Shown: positions 1-8,221 of the stretch, piece by piece
How positions within the stretch are numbered: position 1 is the first letter of the stretch
How the letters are laid out: every line of letters starts with the position of its first letter
Made by a program: the position numbers and the translations under genes
NCBI GenBank assembly: GCA_964429355.1
Contig: CAYSCH010000041.1
Coordinates: 1-37,882, forward strand
Source: JAAYAY01 sp964429355
GTDB taxonomy: Bacteria > Planctomycetota > Planctomycetia > Pirellulales > Thermoguttaceae
DNA: 37,882 nt
Reading direction: 5' to 3'
Notes under the pieces: generated by a model
The model's database searches: none
Told to the model about the DNA's origin: nothing
Seen by the model: only the letters and a program-made list of their open reading frames with translations

Positions 1-19
1 CTTGATATAGCCCGTCAAT

Positions 20-139
20 TCAGAAAGTGCAGAGCCTGGCAGCAAACCACGAAAGCGGCAGGCTTAGGACCAGGACGGCGATCAGGAGCGTCCTTAGTCG
101 AAACTGGAACCAGCGGCGTTTTGGGCGGGCGTTAGTCAT
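20..139 (-). pseudogene. Truncated paralogue of the LRR protein anchor (39 aa)
   Basis: Seen: an ATG that overlaps the stop of the preceding LRR gene as ATGA starts a 39-residue frame, MTNARPKRRW followed by FQFRLRTLLIAVLVLSLPLS, which ends WFAARLCTF and a TGA. It matches the first ~40 residues of its neighbour (RRWFQFRLRTLL, LSLPLSWFA) almost residue for residue, and the DNA at 47-125 resembles 748-828. The similarity stops right after the membrane helix, where the neighbour continues into leucine-rich repeats. Inference: a tandem duplicate decayed by frameshift or deletion; no repeat region follows in the visible 20 bases. A real short membrane peptide cannot be excluded because the ATGA coupling is intact. 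Confidence 0.55.
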
Positions 140-843
140 GGAGTCTGCGGAGTGCGACAATGGATTGTGCAATTCGGCAGTGACTTCTGGAAATTTTCGA
201 TGCCTTCGTCAGTGATTTGTGTGTTCCTGAGCAGCAGATCTTTAAGGTTAGCCAGCCCTTTGAGATGCACAAGCCCAGCATCGGTGACTTGCGTGTTGTG
301 GAGGAGCACATTGGTAAGGTTTGTCAGGCCTTCGAGAGGCACAAGCCCGCCGTCGGTGACTCGAGTGTTTCCGAGGTCTATTTCTCTAAGGTTCGTCAGC
401 TTCTGGAGATGCTCAAGTCCGGTGCCCGTGATCTCCATGTTGTTGAGGTAAAGCTTCCAAAGGTGCGTCAGCCCTCTGAAATTCTCAAGCCCGGCATCCG
501 TAATCTGTACATCTCCGAGTTGAAGCCCTCTGAGGCCGGGCAGATCCTTCAAGCACTTCGCTTCGTCGTCACCGAATGCCGCCGTTGGCGAAGCTATTGC
601 TGAATCGAGGAAGGAGTGGACGCCCAGAACATCTCGTGCCCATTCAGGGGCTGACGAAATCGTTTCGTAATGAACACGCCCTCCCAATCGTCCGATTGCC
701 GCAATCGCCACCCTCTGCCTTCTCGCCCTTTCCATCCTCACGGCGAACCACGAAAGCGGCAGACTCAACACGAGGACGCCAACCAGGAGCGTTCGCAGTC
801 GGAATTGAAACCAGCGACGGGGTTTGGGAGGGTTCTTATTCAT
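136..843 (-). CDS. Membrane-anchored leucine-rich repeat protein
   Basis: A 235-residue protein. Residues 1-17 are basic (KPRRWFQFRLRTLL) and one TM helix spans about 18-36 (VLVLSLPLSWFAV). A linker follows, then about five 24-residue leucine-rich repeats of the form LxxTxVTDxGLxxLxGLxxL, such as NTRVTDGGLVPLEGLTNLTN and NTQVTDAGLVHLKGLANLKD. LRRs of this type mediate protein contacts; no catalytic motif is visible. The ATG at 843 is chosen because it overlaps the stop of the upstream membrane-protein gene (ATGAATAA), suggesting translational coupling; a longer frame running back to 960 lies inside that upstream gene. RFxFxLRTLL anchors followed by LRRs are frequent in planctomycetes. The partner and function are unknown. 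Confidence 0.85.
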   Translation of the reverse strand: MNKNPPKPRRWFQFRLRTLLVGVLVLSLPLSWFAVRMERARRQRVAIAAIGRLGGRVHYETISSAPEWARDVLGVHSFLDSAIASPTAAFGDDEAKCLKDLPGLRGLQLGDVQITDAGLENFRGLTHLWKLYLNNMEITGTGLEHLQKLTNLREIDLGNTRVTDGGLVPLEGLTNLTNVLLHNTQVTDAGLVHLKGLANLKDLLLRNTQITDEGIENFQKSLPNCTIHCRTPQTP

Positions 844-1246
844 CTGATTGCCTACTTCTGTCGAACCAGTTGACCGTTCGACAAGCGGCCTCCACCAGCA
901 GGAATAGAACAAAGCCGATCGGGCTCCCGTTAAGCCCACCACGGACAGTATAATATCCAATGGTAACTATAGATCCGCCTATCGCCTGTGCTGATCCTAT
1001 GCAGCCGACCAATCCGCACAACAGCACTCCGATCATGACGGAAACTATAGCCGCCCATTTACCTCCGAAAGCCCAACGCACGACGAACACCGTAACCAAC
1101 CATGGAGACAGGACGAGCCAATCAAGGGATTCCGCTTGAACAGTCGATAGCATGCCACATCCCAAAGCCACAACCACTGTCCACAGCAGCAGCCTTTTCA
1201 AACTGAACTGAAATCTGCAGTGTTCTGGCTTGGCTACCTCATTCAT
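836..1246 (-). CDS. Small four-helix membrane protein of unknown function
   Basis: A 136-residue, very hydrophobic protein. It begins with a planctomycete-style basic start, RFQFSLKRLLLWTVVVALG. Predicted TM helices are roughly 14-35, 44-62, 66-90 and 104-124. It overlaps the start of the downstream LRR gene by 8 nt (ATGAATAA), so the two are probably co-translated and may work together at the membrane. No recognised domain or catalytic residue is visible. The Shine-Dalgarno is weak: AAGGAAG lies about 13 nt upstream of the ATG. Confidence 0.7.
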   Translation of the reverse strand: MNEVAKPEHCRFQFSLKRLLLWTVVVALGCGMLSTVQAESLDWLVLSPWLVTVFVVRWAFGGKWAAIVSVMIGVLLCGLVGCIGSAQAIGGSIVTIGYYTVRGGLNGSPIGFVLFLLVEAACRTVNWFDRSRQSDE

Positions 1247-1448
1247 ACCCGCAGTTTCTTCCTTTTCGGCAATTCGGTCAATCTGAGGGTTGCTGGGAAT
1301 TGTATCTCACCCTCGTTACAATGATTCCGGAGGAAGAACCATGGACTGGTGCAGGACGGCAAGTTCCGAAGGTCAGATGGCGAAAAGGAACGGTGATTCA
1401 TCGTGACCAGGTGGTGTAGGTGCCGACCGGGGAGAGGGGGATGAGTGA

Positions 1449-2117
1449 ATGTGCCCGGATCAGAACGATTCGTGCCCTGGGAGTCCGCAGAATGACCGGT
1501 CAAAGTCGGGTATAGTTCGGTCAGCGGCGATGGGTGCTGCATTGCTTGCCGTTGTCACCGCACCCGGAACGTGCTTCTATCTGTATCAGTGGGCTGCCAC
1601 CGGAAACGTGTTGCGATTGGGCGAAGCGACAGTACTCCTCTTCGTCGCTAGTTTCGTGGGCGGATTGGGTGGGGCAGCGTACCACATGGTCCTTCGCAGC
1701 AGGCTCACGAGCCCGTGGAAGCCATTCGTCGCCGTAGTCGCAGCTATGGAAGCGTACCTCCTGGGATTCTCGTTCGTCGCTTTGGTAACGGATCTGGTGG
1801 CACCGCAGCCATTAAGCGAAGGGTGGTTCTGGCTTTCACTCCACGGCTATGGCGTACTGCTGTGCGTCGTAGCCTGGGGGTTTGCTTATGTCTTGCGATT
1901 CGTGCAGATCCTGGTTGCCGTTGTGGCTCTGGTTCTCATGCTTCTATTTAGTGTTATGATGCTAATGCTTCAGGCGATCAAGCCGGAACACCTCGATCTG
2001 TGGTTCTCGTTCCTCAAGCCGCTGTCCGTGGCTTTTCAGCTACTCCTCGTCGTGTTGATTCCAGTGTCCGTCGTCGGCTGGGTACAGTTCCTGCGGGGGA
2101 GTCGTGATGCGCAATAG
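1449..2117 (+). CDS. Six-helix integral membrane protein, unknown function
   Basis: A 222-residue protein of low complexity with about six predicted TM helices, near residues 27-47, 58-80, 90-113, 124-145, 148-174 and 190-213. The N-terminal 25 residues are polar. It starts at an ATG preceded by GAGAGGGGG at about 8 nt. A second ATG at 1441 has the same Shine-Dalgarno but opens only a 24-codon frame. It diverges from the LRR pair across about 200 nt. I do not recognise a family and see no enzyme motif; it is judged real from length, hydrophobic periodicity and the ribosome site. Confidence 0.65.
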   Translation: MCPDQNDSCPGSPQNDRSKSGIVRSAAMGAALLAVVTAPGTCFYLYQWAATGNVLRLGEATVLLFVASFVGGLGGAAYHMVLRSRLTSPWKPFVAVVAAMEAYLLGFSFVALVTDLVAPQPLSEGWFWLSLHGYGVLLCVVAWGFAYVLRFVQILVAVVALVLMLLFSVMMLMLQAIKPEHLDLWFSFLKPLSVAFQLLLVVLIPVSVVGWVQFLRGSRDAQ

Positions 2118-2412
2118 ACATGAGACGATCAAAGGTCGGGTGACTTTGTTAACCTGTCTCCACCGGCACGAGCCCGACGAAGAAGTGCCAGCCGACAAGG
2201 GGCAAACTCAGGAGGTTATCGTGCGTGGCAGCGTGTCGGTGGCGAGGATCGGGAGGGCGTGCGGAGACGCAGACGATGAAGGGGGAGCGAAGAGGAAGCA
2301 GGAATCCGAGAGGGAGAGTACGGTTCCTGACGAAACCGATTGCCGCTGAGGCACTGGCAGAGCGCAGAGCCGGTGGTGCACGAAGGGTGCATGCGGATGG
2401 ATCCCAGGTAGC
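2118..2412. other. Intergenic region, nothing recognised
   Basis: About 295 nt between two convergent genes. Short open frames run through it but lack family resemblance or a ribosome site. I see no clear hairpin followed by a T-run, so no terminator is called. Confidence 0.5.
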
Positions 2413-5046
2413 TCATGGGGAGGGAAACCCAAGGTCAATACCGGGATGGGTGGCAAGGCCGATCTGTTCGACGTTGCCCTTGCGCCCGTTATACCAGAGC
2501 ATCCAGCGGCCGATCGGCTGGTCATAGATGGCGAAGGGCTTGTAGCACGCATCGCCGTCCCAGGCGTTGTCGGTGGGGAAGAGGATAGGATTGGCAGGAT
2601 GCCGCTGCCAGCCGGTGATTCCGTCTTGGGATCGCGCCAGACCGATCTGGGCGCGGTGCTCGTCGCGAAAGCCAATGTAGAACATGAGGTACGAGCCTGC
2701 GGCGGGAATCACCTGGCAAGCGGTCACCTTGTGCTGCTCCCACGGTCGGGCCGGATCGGCGGCAAACACCGGATTGTCTTGGTGCCTGGTCCAATGGAGG
2801 CCGTCGGGGCTCGTGGCGTAGCCGATCGAATTGGGTTCGTATTGCTCTCCGGCCGAGTACCACATCCGGTACAGCTCTTTCTCGGCATCCCAGAGCACGT
2901 GGGGGCACATCACGGCCACCTTTTCCCAAGAAGCTTCGGCCGACAGCACCGGCTGGGATGAACGACGTTCCCAATGGATACAGTCGGGGCTCGTGGCGTA
3001 GCCGATCCAGCTCCTGCCGCGGGCCTGGCCGGTGTACCACATATGGTACACTCCGTCCCGCCGGAGAACACCCGGACGGTTGATGTCAACTTCCCAGTCG
3101 GTCTGGTGATTGGGTTCCAGAACGATTTGCGGAGCGCTCCACTCGATTCCATCCCGGCTTTCAACCAGGGCAATCGATCGCTTGGGCCGCCAGGAAAACC
3201 ACATTCGATAGGTGTTCTCTTCGCGAAGCAGCGTCACGTCAAAACACGTACCCAGGTCGCCACCAAGCACAGGACTCTTCTCGTGTTTGGTCCAGCCGGC
3301 GGCGCCGATCGTGGAATCGGCGGTGGCCGGAGGGAGCGGACCTGAGAGGCGTGCAAGGGAATCGGACCGGGCGATCTCCTGGCCGTCGGCAAAGACCCGC
3401 AGCCCCGCGCCTTTGCCGTATCGCTGGCCGGTCTTGTCGTAAAGGATCGTCAGCCAACGGCCGTGGTAGCGGACCTGGTCCAGACAGAAATAATCCCAGG
3501 CCTCCGCGGGAACCAGCGGGTTCACCTCGACCGTGTCGTCTGCCCGCGGCCTGAGCCCCACCAAGCCGGTGATGACCAGGTCGCAATAGGTCGAATGGTT
3601 GTAATCCTTTCCCCGTTCGCGGCCGCCTTTTCGAGCGTCCCACGTGCCGTTGGTGAAGCTCTTCAGCCGAGTACGGGCAATCCAGTCGCCCGTCAGCGGA
3701 TTCAGGTTCTCATCGATCCAGGGCACGATCGTGCCGTCGTCGCGTTTCAGGCGATGCGAATTCGTGTAGATTCGCAGCAGATCGAGATAGTCCTGGCGGT
3801 CAACGACGTCCTGCTGGACGTTGTTCAGAAGATTCGCCATGGCCGTCAGCGTGACGGCCGTCGAATAGGGCCAACTCGGGCCGTTCCATTGGCATTCGTG
3901 GCCTTCGTAAGAGAGGGTGAACTTGGGATGCCGGCGTTCCGCCGTTGTGGGACCATACGGTGCGAAGAATCCGTCCGGATCCATGATCTGCGCCCAGGCG
4001 ACCGATTTGTCGGCGCCGGGAATATTGAAGTACCAGGGTGTATATCCAAGCAGCTCCCGAACGCCGGCCGGCTTGTCGCTCCCGCGGGGCACAACCTGGT
4101 AGAACTGCGTCTGGCTGTCCCAAAGCCGCTCATCCATCAGTCGCTTGATCCTTGCCGCGTCCTCGTGGAATTCCGCCGCGATGTCCTTGCGATCGGCCAG
4201 CTCGGCGATGTGGGCGATGGCCAGGGCGTCGCCAACCATGTACGCGTTGATCGTGGGTCTCGTTCCCGTACCGCCGATGGCGACCTCCATGCCATCTCGA
4301 TCGTCGACCTGCCAGAACAGCCCGTCATCCTGCCGGCGGTCCTTTTCCCACGCCCGGTAGTTGTCGACAAGGTCGTCGAGGAGGCCGGTGGCGAAGTCTT
4401 TTTCGTTATTCACCAGATAGCGGGCCCAGATCGCATCGGCAGCCCAGAAGCTGTACCGCCGCGGCTCGCCCCCGCGGCGAAACCAGAATGTCGCGTAGTC
4501 GTTGAGGAATACCGGGTCGTGAAGCCATCTCCCCTCATAGATGTGGTGCCCGGCCGGACAACTGATCGAGTTGTGCTTGCCGGCCCAGCCGACCTGCGGC
4601 AGGAACTCCGTGATGATGAATCCGTCGGGCGTGCTCTTGATGTGTTTTCGGTAGGTCCACCAGCGAAAGTAGTAGATCTCCTCGATCTGCTTGTCAGGGC
4701 ACTCGAACATGGGCACGTTATCGCGGAGGAACTCCCAGGACTGGGCGTTGGAGATGTGCTGCGGATAGAGCTCCTCGTCCTGATTCTTGAAGGCCTCGAT
4801 GTAATGCTCGTAACTATCGGGCTTGAGCACCAGGGCGTGCGGCTCATCCGCATCGGAGGCACCACAGACAACTGCTGCCACGAGCAGAGCGGCGGTTGCC
4901 GAAAGGATTCCAAACGGCCTTGCGTGATTCCCGGAGAAACTTGCGGCAAGGCGCTGGAGGAAGTCGATGGGCCGGGGCCGACAGAATTTGTACGCAAGGC
5001 AGGGGGCGCAGCCAATCGCGGGGCAAGTCCACGCGGCTATCTTCAC
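2413..5046 (-). CDS. Secreted two-domain glycosidase: (alpha/alpha)6 barrel plus GH43/32-like propeller
   Basis: An 877-residue protein from a GTG at 5046, which has AAAGG 9 nt upstream; the frame stays open to an ATG at 5202 that lacks a good ribosome site. Residues about 45-62 (FGILSATAALLVAAVVCG) form a signal helix. Residues about 70-570 resemble the GH63/GH37/MGH1-like (alpha/alpha)6 barrel: WNGPSWPYST near residue 387, FWFRRGGEPRRYSFWAADA, and ARTRLKSFTNGTWDA. Residues about 585-877 carry five propeller blades with the repeats YRMWFSW, YHMWYTG, YRMWYSAG, YLMFYIGF and MLWYNG, three followed by IGYATSPDGxHW-type strands, as in the GH43/GH32/GH130 superfamily. Inference: periplasmic or secreted carbohydrate degradation with two activities or one activity plus binding. 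The substrate is not deducible. Confidence 0.85.
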   Translation of the reverse strand: MKIAAWTCPAIGCAPCLAYKFCRPRPIDFLQRLAASFSGNHARPFGILSATAALLVAAVVCGASDADEPHALVLKPDSYEHYIEAFKNQDEELYPQHISNAQSWEFLRDNVPMFECPDKQIEEIYYFRWWTYRKHIKSTPDGFIITEFLPQVGWAGKHNSISCPAGHHIYEGRWLHDPVFLNDYATFWFRRGGEPRRYSFWAADAIWARYLVNNEKDFATGLLDDLVDNYRAWEKDRRQDDGLFWQVDDRDGMEVAIGGTGTRPTINAYMVGDALAIAHIAELADRKDIAAEFHEDAARIKRLMDERLWDSQTQFYQVVPRGSDKPAGVRELLGYTPWYFNIPGADKSVAWAQIMDPDGFFAPYGPTTAERRHPKFTLSYEGHECQWNGPSWPYSTAVTLTAMANLLNNVQQDVVDRQDYLDLLRIYTNSHRLKRDDGTIVPWIDENLNPLTGDWIARTRLKSFTNGTWDARKGGRERGKDYNHSTYCDLVITGLVGLRPRADDTVEVNPLVPAEAWDYFCLDQVRYHGRWLTILYDKTGQRYGKGAGLRVFADGQEIARSDSLARLSGPLPPATADSTIGAAGWTKHEKSPVLGGDLGTCFDVTLLREENTYRMWFSWRPKRSIALVESRDGIEWSAPQIVLEPNHQTDWEVDINRPGVLRRDGVYHMWYTGQARGRSWIGYATSPDCIHWERRSSQPVLSAEASWEKVAVMCPHVLWDAEKELYRMWYSAGEQYEPNSIGYATSPDGLHWTRHQDNPVFAADPARPWEQHKVTACQVIPAAGSYLMFYIGFRDEHRAQIGLARSQDGITGWQRHPANPILFPTDNAWDGDACYKPFAIYDQPIGRWMLWYNGRKGNVEQIGLATHPGIDLGFPSP

Positions 5047-5253
5047 GATGGCAACCTTTCTGCGAATTACGCAAGGCCATTCAGCAGGGGCGAATAGTCC
5101 TTTGCCGCTCCTTGGCTGATCGACCGTGCCCCTCAGACCGAGTGCCACGAGGTTCGGATTGGCCGGCAGGGCGTTGAGGTCAAAGAGGCGTTCGGCGGCC
5201 ATCTGGCGGATGCTCCGGGGCGAGAATTTCTGAAGACCAACAGGCCCTCACGA

Positions 5254-6072
5254 TCACTCGGTCTTGGCCTTCCAGGCCTGAATGGCGATGGGAATATCGG
5301 TACAGATCGCGTCGACCCCCAGCCCGACCGCAAGGTGGTAATCCTGCAAGTTGTGTCCCGGCCAACCCGTCACAAGCAGCCCGGCCTTCTGGGCTTCACG
5401 CACAGCCGCTCGGGAGGTCTCTTCCATCCGGCAGCCAATCCGCTTGATCCCCAGATCCTGGGCCCGTTTGACGATCTCCGGGCAGCACGGCCCTCCCGTG
5501 ATCAACAGCAGATCCACCTGGGCGTCGAGACTTTTCATGATCTTCAAAGGCTCTTCGTCAAACGAAGTGAACACATAGAGTGAATCTTTGGGGCGTTGAG
5601 CCAAGGCGCTGTCGTGCAGTTTCCGGCAATACTCCTCCAACCGCCCGCTGGGATACAGTTCCTTGTTGCCGGTCTTCATCTCCAGTTCGAGATACACACC
5701 GGGCTTGTCGGCGAAGTAGGCCAGCAGTTCATCCAGAAACAAGAAAGGTTGGCCGGTCTTCTTGGTCGTAATCGTCCGCAGCTCGGCTGCTGTCTTGTGT
5801 TCCACGGCCCCTGTCGCATGGTAGGTGCGGTCGAGACTGTCGTCGTGCAGAATGACCAGCTCGCCGTCTTTGGTCATGCGAACGTCGGTTTCAAAGCCGC
5901 GGAGCCCCTTTTCGTAGCAGGCCCGAAACGCCTCCAGCGTGTTCTCGTCGAACTCGTAAGACCCGCCCCGATGGGCGAACACAAGCCCCTTCTCCTGGCA
6001 GGCAGCGGAACCGACAGCACCGAACATCCAGCCAGTCAGAACGATCAGCGCAACCCACAATCCAAATCTCAT
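5254..6072 (-). CDS. Glycerophosphodiester phosphodiesterase, exported
   Basis: A 272-residue GDPD-family enzyme with a TIM-barrel fold, hydrolysing glycerophosphodiesters to glycerol-3-phosphate and an alcohol. The N-terminal signal (RFGLWVALIVLTGWMFGAVG) implies export. The diagnostic AHRGG with downstream ENTLEAF, the metal-binding ETDVRMTKDGELVILHDD and the DRTYHATG segment carry the catalytic His/Arg, Glu, Asp and His of the family. ELEMK and a late GWPGHN match conserved strands. The ATG at 6072 has GGAG 10 nt upstream and places the signal peptide at the extreme N-terminus. It lies 207 nt upstream of the glycosidase on the same strand, so the two may be co-transcribed. Confidence 0.93.
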   Translation of the reverse strand: MRFGLWVALIVLTGWMFGAVGSAACQEKGLVFAHRGGSYEFDENTLEAFRACYEKGLRGFETDVRMTKDGELVILHDDSLDRTYHATGAVEHKTAAELRTITTKKTGQPFLFLDELLAYFADKPGVYLELEMKTGNKELYPSGRLEEYCRKLHDSALAQRPKDSLYVFTSFDEEPLKIMKSLDAQVDLLLITGGPCCPEIVKRAQDLGIKRIGCRMEETSRAAVREAQKAGLLVTGWPGHNLQDYHLAVGLGVDAICTDIPIAIQAWKAKTE

Positions 6073-6377
6073 CGTGTCATGTCTCCATGTTGGTGAACGG
6101 TCTCTCAGTCTCAATTGTCTCCGCCCATCCGATCCTAACCGGCTGGCCACCCGCGATCAAGGAAGTGGCCACCTGGCGCGAAGGACCGCGCCGATGGATT
6201 GAGGCCAACGGCCGAGGAAACGTCCCCCGCTACAGCCCAGAATATTGATGTCCAAGGATACATCGAAGACTGGGCCAGCCACGCTCGCATAACCCTGCTC
6301 GATCCGGGAACAGGAATCAGGCAGCAGGGCGTCATTCAGACAGGGCTGTCCTGAGCAGGCGGTCGTTCCGCAGTCGC
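6073..6377. other. Intergenic region, nothing recognised
   Basis: About 305 nt between the GDPD gene and the polyferredoxin gene upstream of it on the same strand. No convincing frame, hairpin terminator or RNA gene was found. It presumably holds the GDPD promoter, but I could not pick a credible -35/-10 pair. Confidence 0.4.
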
Positions 6378-8210
6378 TTATCCCGGCCGGCAGCCGTCGC
6401 GCCCTGAACGCACCTGAATCGCGCTGTGCGCGAGCTTGCCCTCCTGGACAACGTTGCGCATTTGACAGCGGTATTGGCAGATCCCGCAGCCGATGCACGC
6501 CTCCGTTCGCACGACCGGAACGCGAATCCGGCTCATGGCTTCCAGTTCGATCTCGGAGAACATGCCTTCCGGGGGCGGAGGATCCAGTTCGATGCGGATC
6601 TCCTGCATTTCAATGGCATGATATCCGGCTTGCTCGCATTCATCGTAACACAGGGCACAGTCCTGCCGGAGCTTATCGTTGCGCAGCGGCAGACACGTGC
6701 CCGGATCGACCCAGGCCAGCCCCATCGGGGTGCGTCGCTTCACGGCAAGTTCCAGAGGCTCGATCGCGCCGGTCGGGCATACCTGGGTGCAGAAGTTGCA
6801 GTCCTGGTGGCAACCCGCGTGCTCGGGGTGGGCCACCGGGGTCCAGAGAGCGTCCAGGCCGTACTCGAGGCCGGCCGGATGGAGCACCGGCCCGGGGCAG
6901 ACCTTGAAGCACTCCCCGCAACGGATGCATAGGGCGAGAAACTCCGCCTCGGCAACGCTGCCGGGCGGACGGATCGGTCGCGGCCGATCGCCGCTCGGCA
7001 CTGCCAGTCTCACCAGCCCCGGCGCCGCTGCCGCAGTGCCTACTACCGAAGCGGCCAGAAATCCTCTCCGCGACCAGGCGGGTTGGCGTACGGAGGACTC
7101 GTCGCGGAGCGACTGCGCGCCGCTGTTCCGCTGCCCTGAATTGCTATCCTCAGAGACCGTGGAGCATTTCACAAAGATCCGCGACCAACNNNNNNNNNNG
7201 CAGACCATCTCAGCTCGAGCGGCAGCTCGTGCTGGCCGGCGGCTCTGCCGCGTAATGTATTGGATGGAATGGGTCGGGCAGACACCTCCGCACGATTGGC
7301 AGAACGCACAATCGCTCGTTCGGGTCGTGAAATCCCGGTCGATGGCATCCAGTGGGCACACTGCGATACACTTGCCGCAGCCCGAGCACGTCTCCCCGAC
7401 CTTCCGCTCTACCAGGCGGAAGAGGCTGAAGCACGAGAGCATCGCTCCGCTCGGGCACAGGCAGCGGCACCAGAACCGTTTCCCGAAAAGGCTTGCCAGG
7501 AACGTTCCGGCAAACAGAACGACCGAGGTCCAGAAGGTCCAGTCCACCGCCAGCAAGTGGCCGGGACCCTTCATCAGCCCCAGTTGCCAACGGCCGGCGG
7601 TGAAAACGAGGCCCCGCGTGAGCACGGGGATCGCCGATACGAACCCCGCCAGAAGCACGCCCCCCAGCGATGCCACCAGCACGCCGAAGAGCACGTAGTA
7701 TCGGATATGGGTCCACCCTCGACTCGCCGGGGCGTGGGCGGACCAGTGAAGCCTCCGGAAGCGGCGCCCCACGAGCCAGTCCCACAGGTCGATCAGCGTG
7801 CCGAGCGGGCAAAGGTACCCGCAAAACGCACGCGGGACCAGCACGCATACAAGCAGGATCCCCGCGGTCCACACGAGCGTCGGCCCGTTGACGACTCGGC
7901 CGGCCAGTGCAGTCGAGACGCCCACGAGTGGATCGATCAACAGGAAGGTCTCGACGGGAAACCACTGCTTGTCGCTCAGCGTGGTTGCGGAAAATGGCTG
8001 CGAGTACGGCCAGCAGACGTAGAACAGCGCGTAGAAGAAGAGGACCAGCGAGGCGGACTGGACCAGTCGCCGCAGAGGCGAGCTTCGCCAGCTTGGACCG
8101 AGCACGACAAGAGACTTGTGCAATGCTCCTCGCCATCCGATTCGCTCGGAAGGCTTCAGATAGGGGAAGAAGACATTTGCCGTGCGCGGCCATCGAAAGA
8201 CGCGGGGCAT
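6378..8210 (-). CDS. NapH/NapG-like membrane polyferredoxin (interrupted by N gap)
   Basis: As written, one frame of 610 codons crosses ten Ns (7190-7199). The N-terminal half is NapH/NosR-like: about five TM helices, the CGYLCPLG and CRCLCPSG cysteine motifs, then two 4Fe-4S motifs, CSGCGKCIAVCP and CAFCQSCGGVCP. After the gap comes a twin-arginine-like SRRGFLAASVVG, then NapG-like cysteine clusters CIRCGECFKVCP, CNFCTQVCP, CALCYDEC and CIGCGICQYRC. Known role of these families: moving electrons between quinol and periplasmic acceptors through Fe-S clusters. The start at 8210 is 12 nt after the upstream stop. Because the gap length is arbitrary, this could be one fused protein or two adjacent genes, with a second start in the gap or at an in-frame GTG just after it. 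Confidence 0.8.
   Translation of the reverse strand: MPRVFRWPRTANVFFPYLKPSERIGWRGALHKSLVVLGPSWRSSPLRRLVQSASLVLFFYALFYVCWPYSQPFSATTLSDKQWFPVETFLLIDPLVGVSTALAGRVVNGPTLVWTAGILLVCVLVPRAFCGYLCPLGTLIDLWDWLVGRRFRRLHWSAHAPASRGWTHIRYYVLFGVLVASLGGVLLAGFVSAIPVLTRGLVFTAGRWQLGLMKGPGHLLAVDWTFWTSVVLFAGTFLASLFGKRFWCRCLCPSGAMLSCFSLFRLVERKVGETCSGCGKCIAVCPLDAIDRDFTTRTSDCAFCQSCGGVCPTHSIQYITRQSRRPARAAARAEMVCXXXXWSRIFVKCSTVSEDSNSGQRNSGAQSLRDESSVRQPAWSRRGFLAASVVGTAAAAPGLVRLAVPSGDRPRPIRPPGSVAEAEFLALCIRCGECFKVCPGPVLHPAGLEYGLDALWTPVAHPEHAGCHQDCNFCTQVCPTGAIEPLELAVKRRTPMGLAWVDPGTCLPLRNDKLRQDCALCYDECEQAGYHAIEMQEIRIELDPPPPEGMFSEIELEAMSRIRVPVVRTEACIGCGICQYRCQMRNVVQEGKLAHSAIQVRSGRDGCRPG
7190..7199. other. Assembly gap (10 N) inside the polyferredoxin gene
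   Basis: Ten Ns lie between the NapH-like and NapG-like parts. No shared sequence is visible at the two edges, so real sequence is probably missing here. It falls exactly at the junction where two genes would meet if they are separate. Confidence 0.95.
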
Positions 8211-8221
8211 AGGTCGTGCCT

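Noticed and set aside
1243..1542. 99-codon minus-strand frame overlapping the membrane-protein start by ATGA
   Set aside because: Composition is not protein-like, it collides with the divergent gene at 1449, and no family is recognised.
3463..5097. Long plus-strand frame (544 codons) opposite the glycosidase gene
   Set aside because: Antisense shadow caused by GC-rich third positions of the real minus-strand gene.
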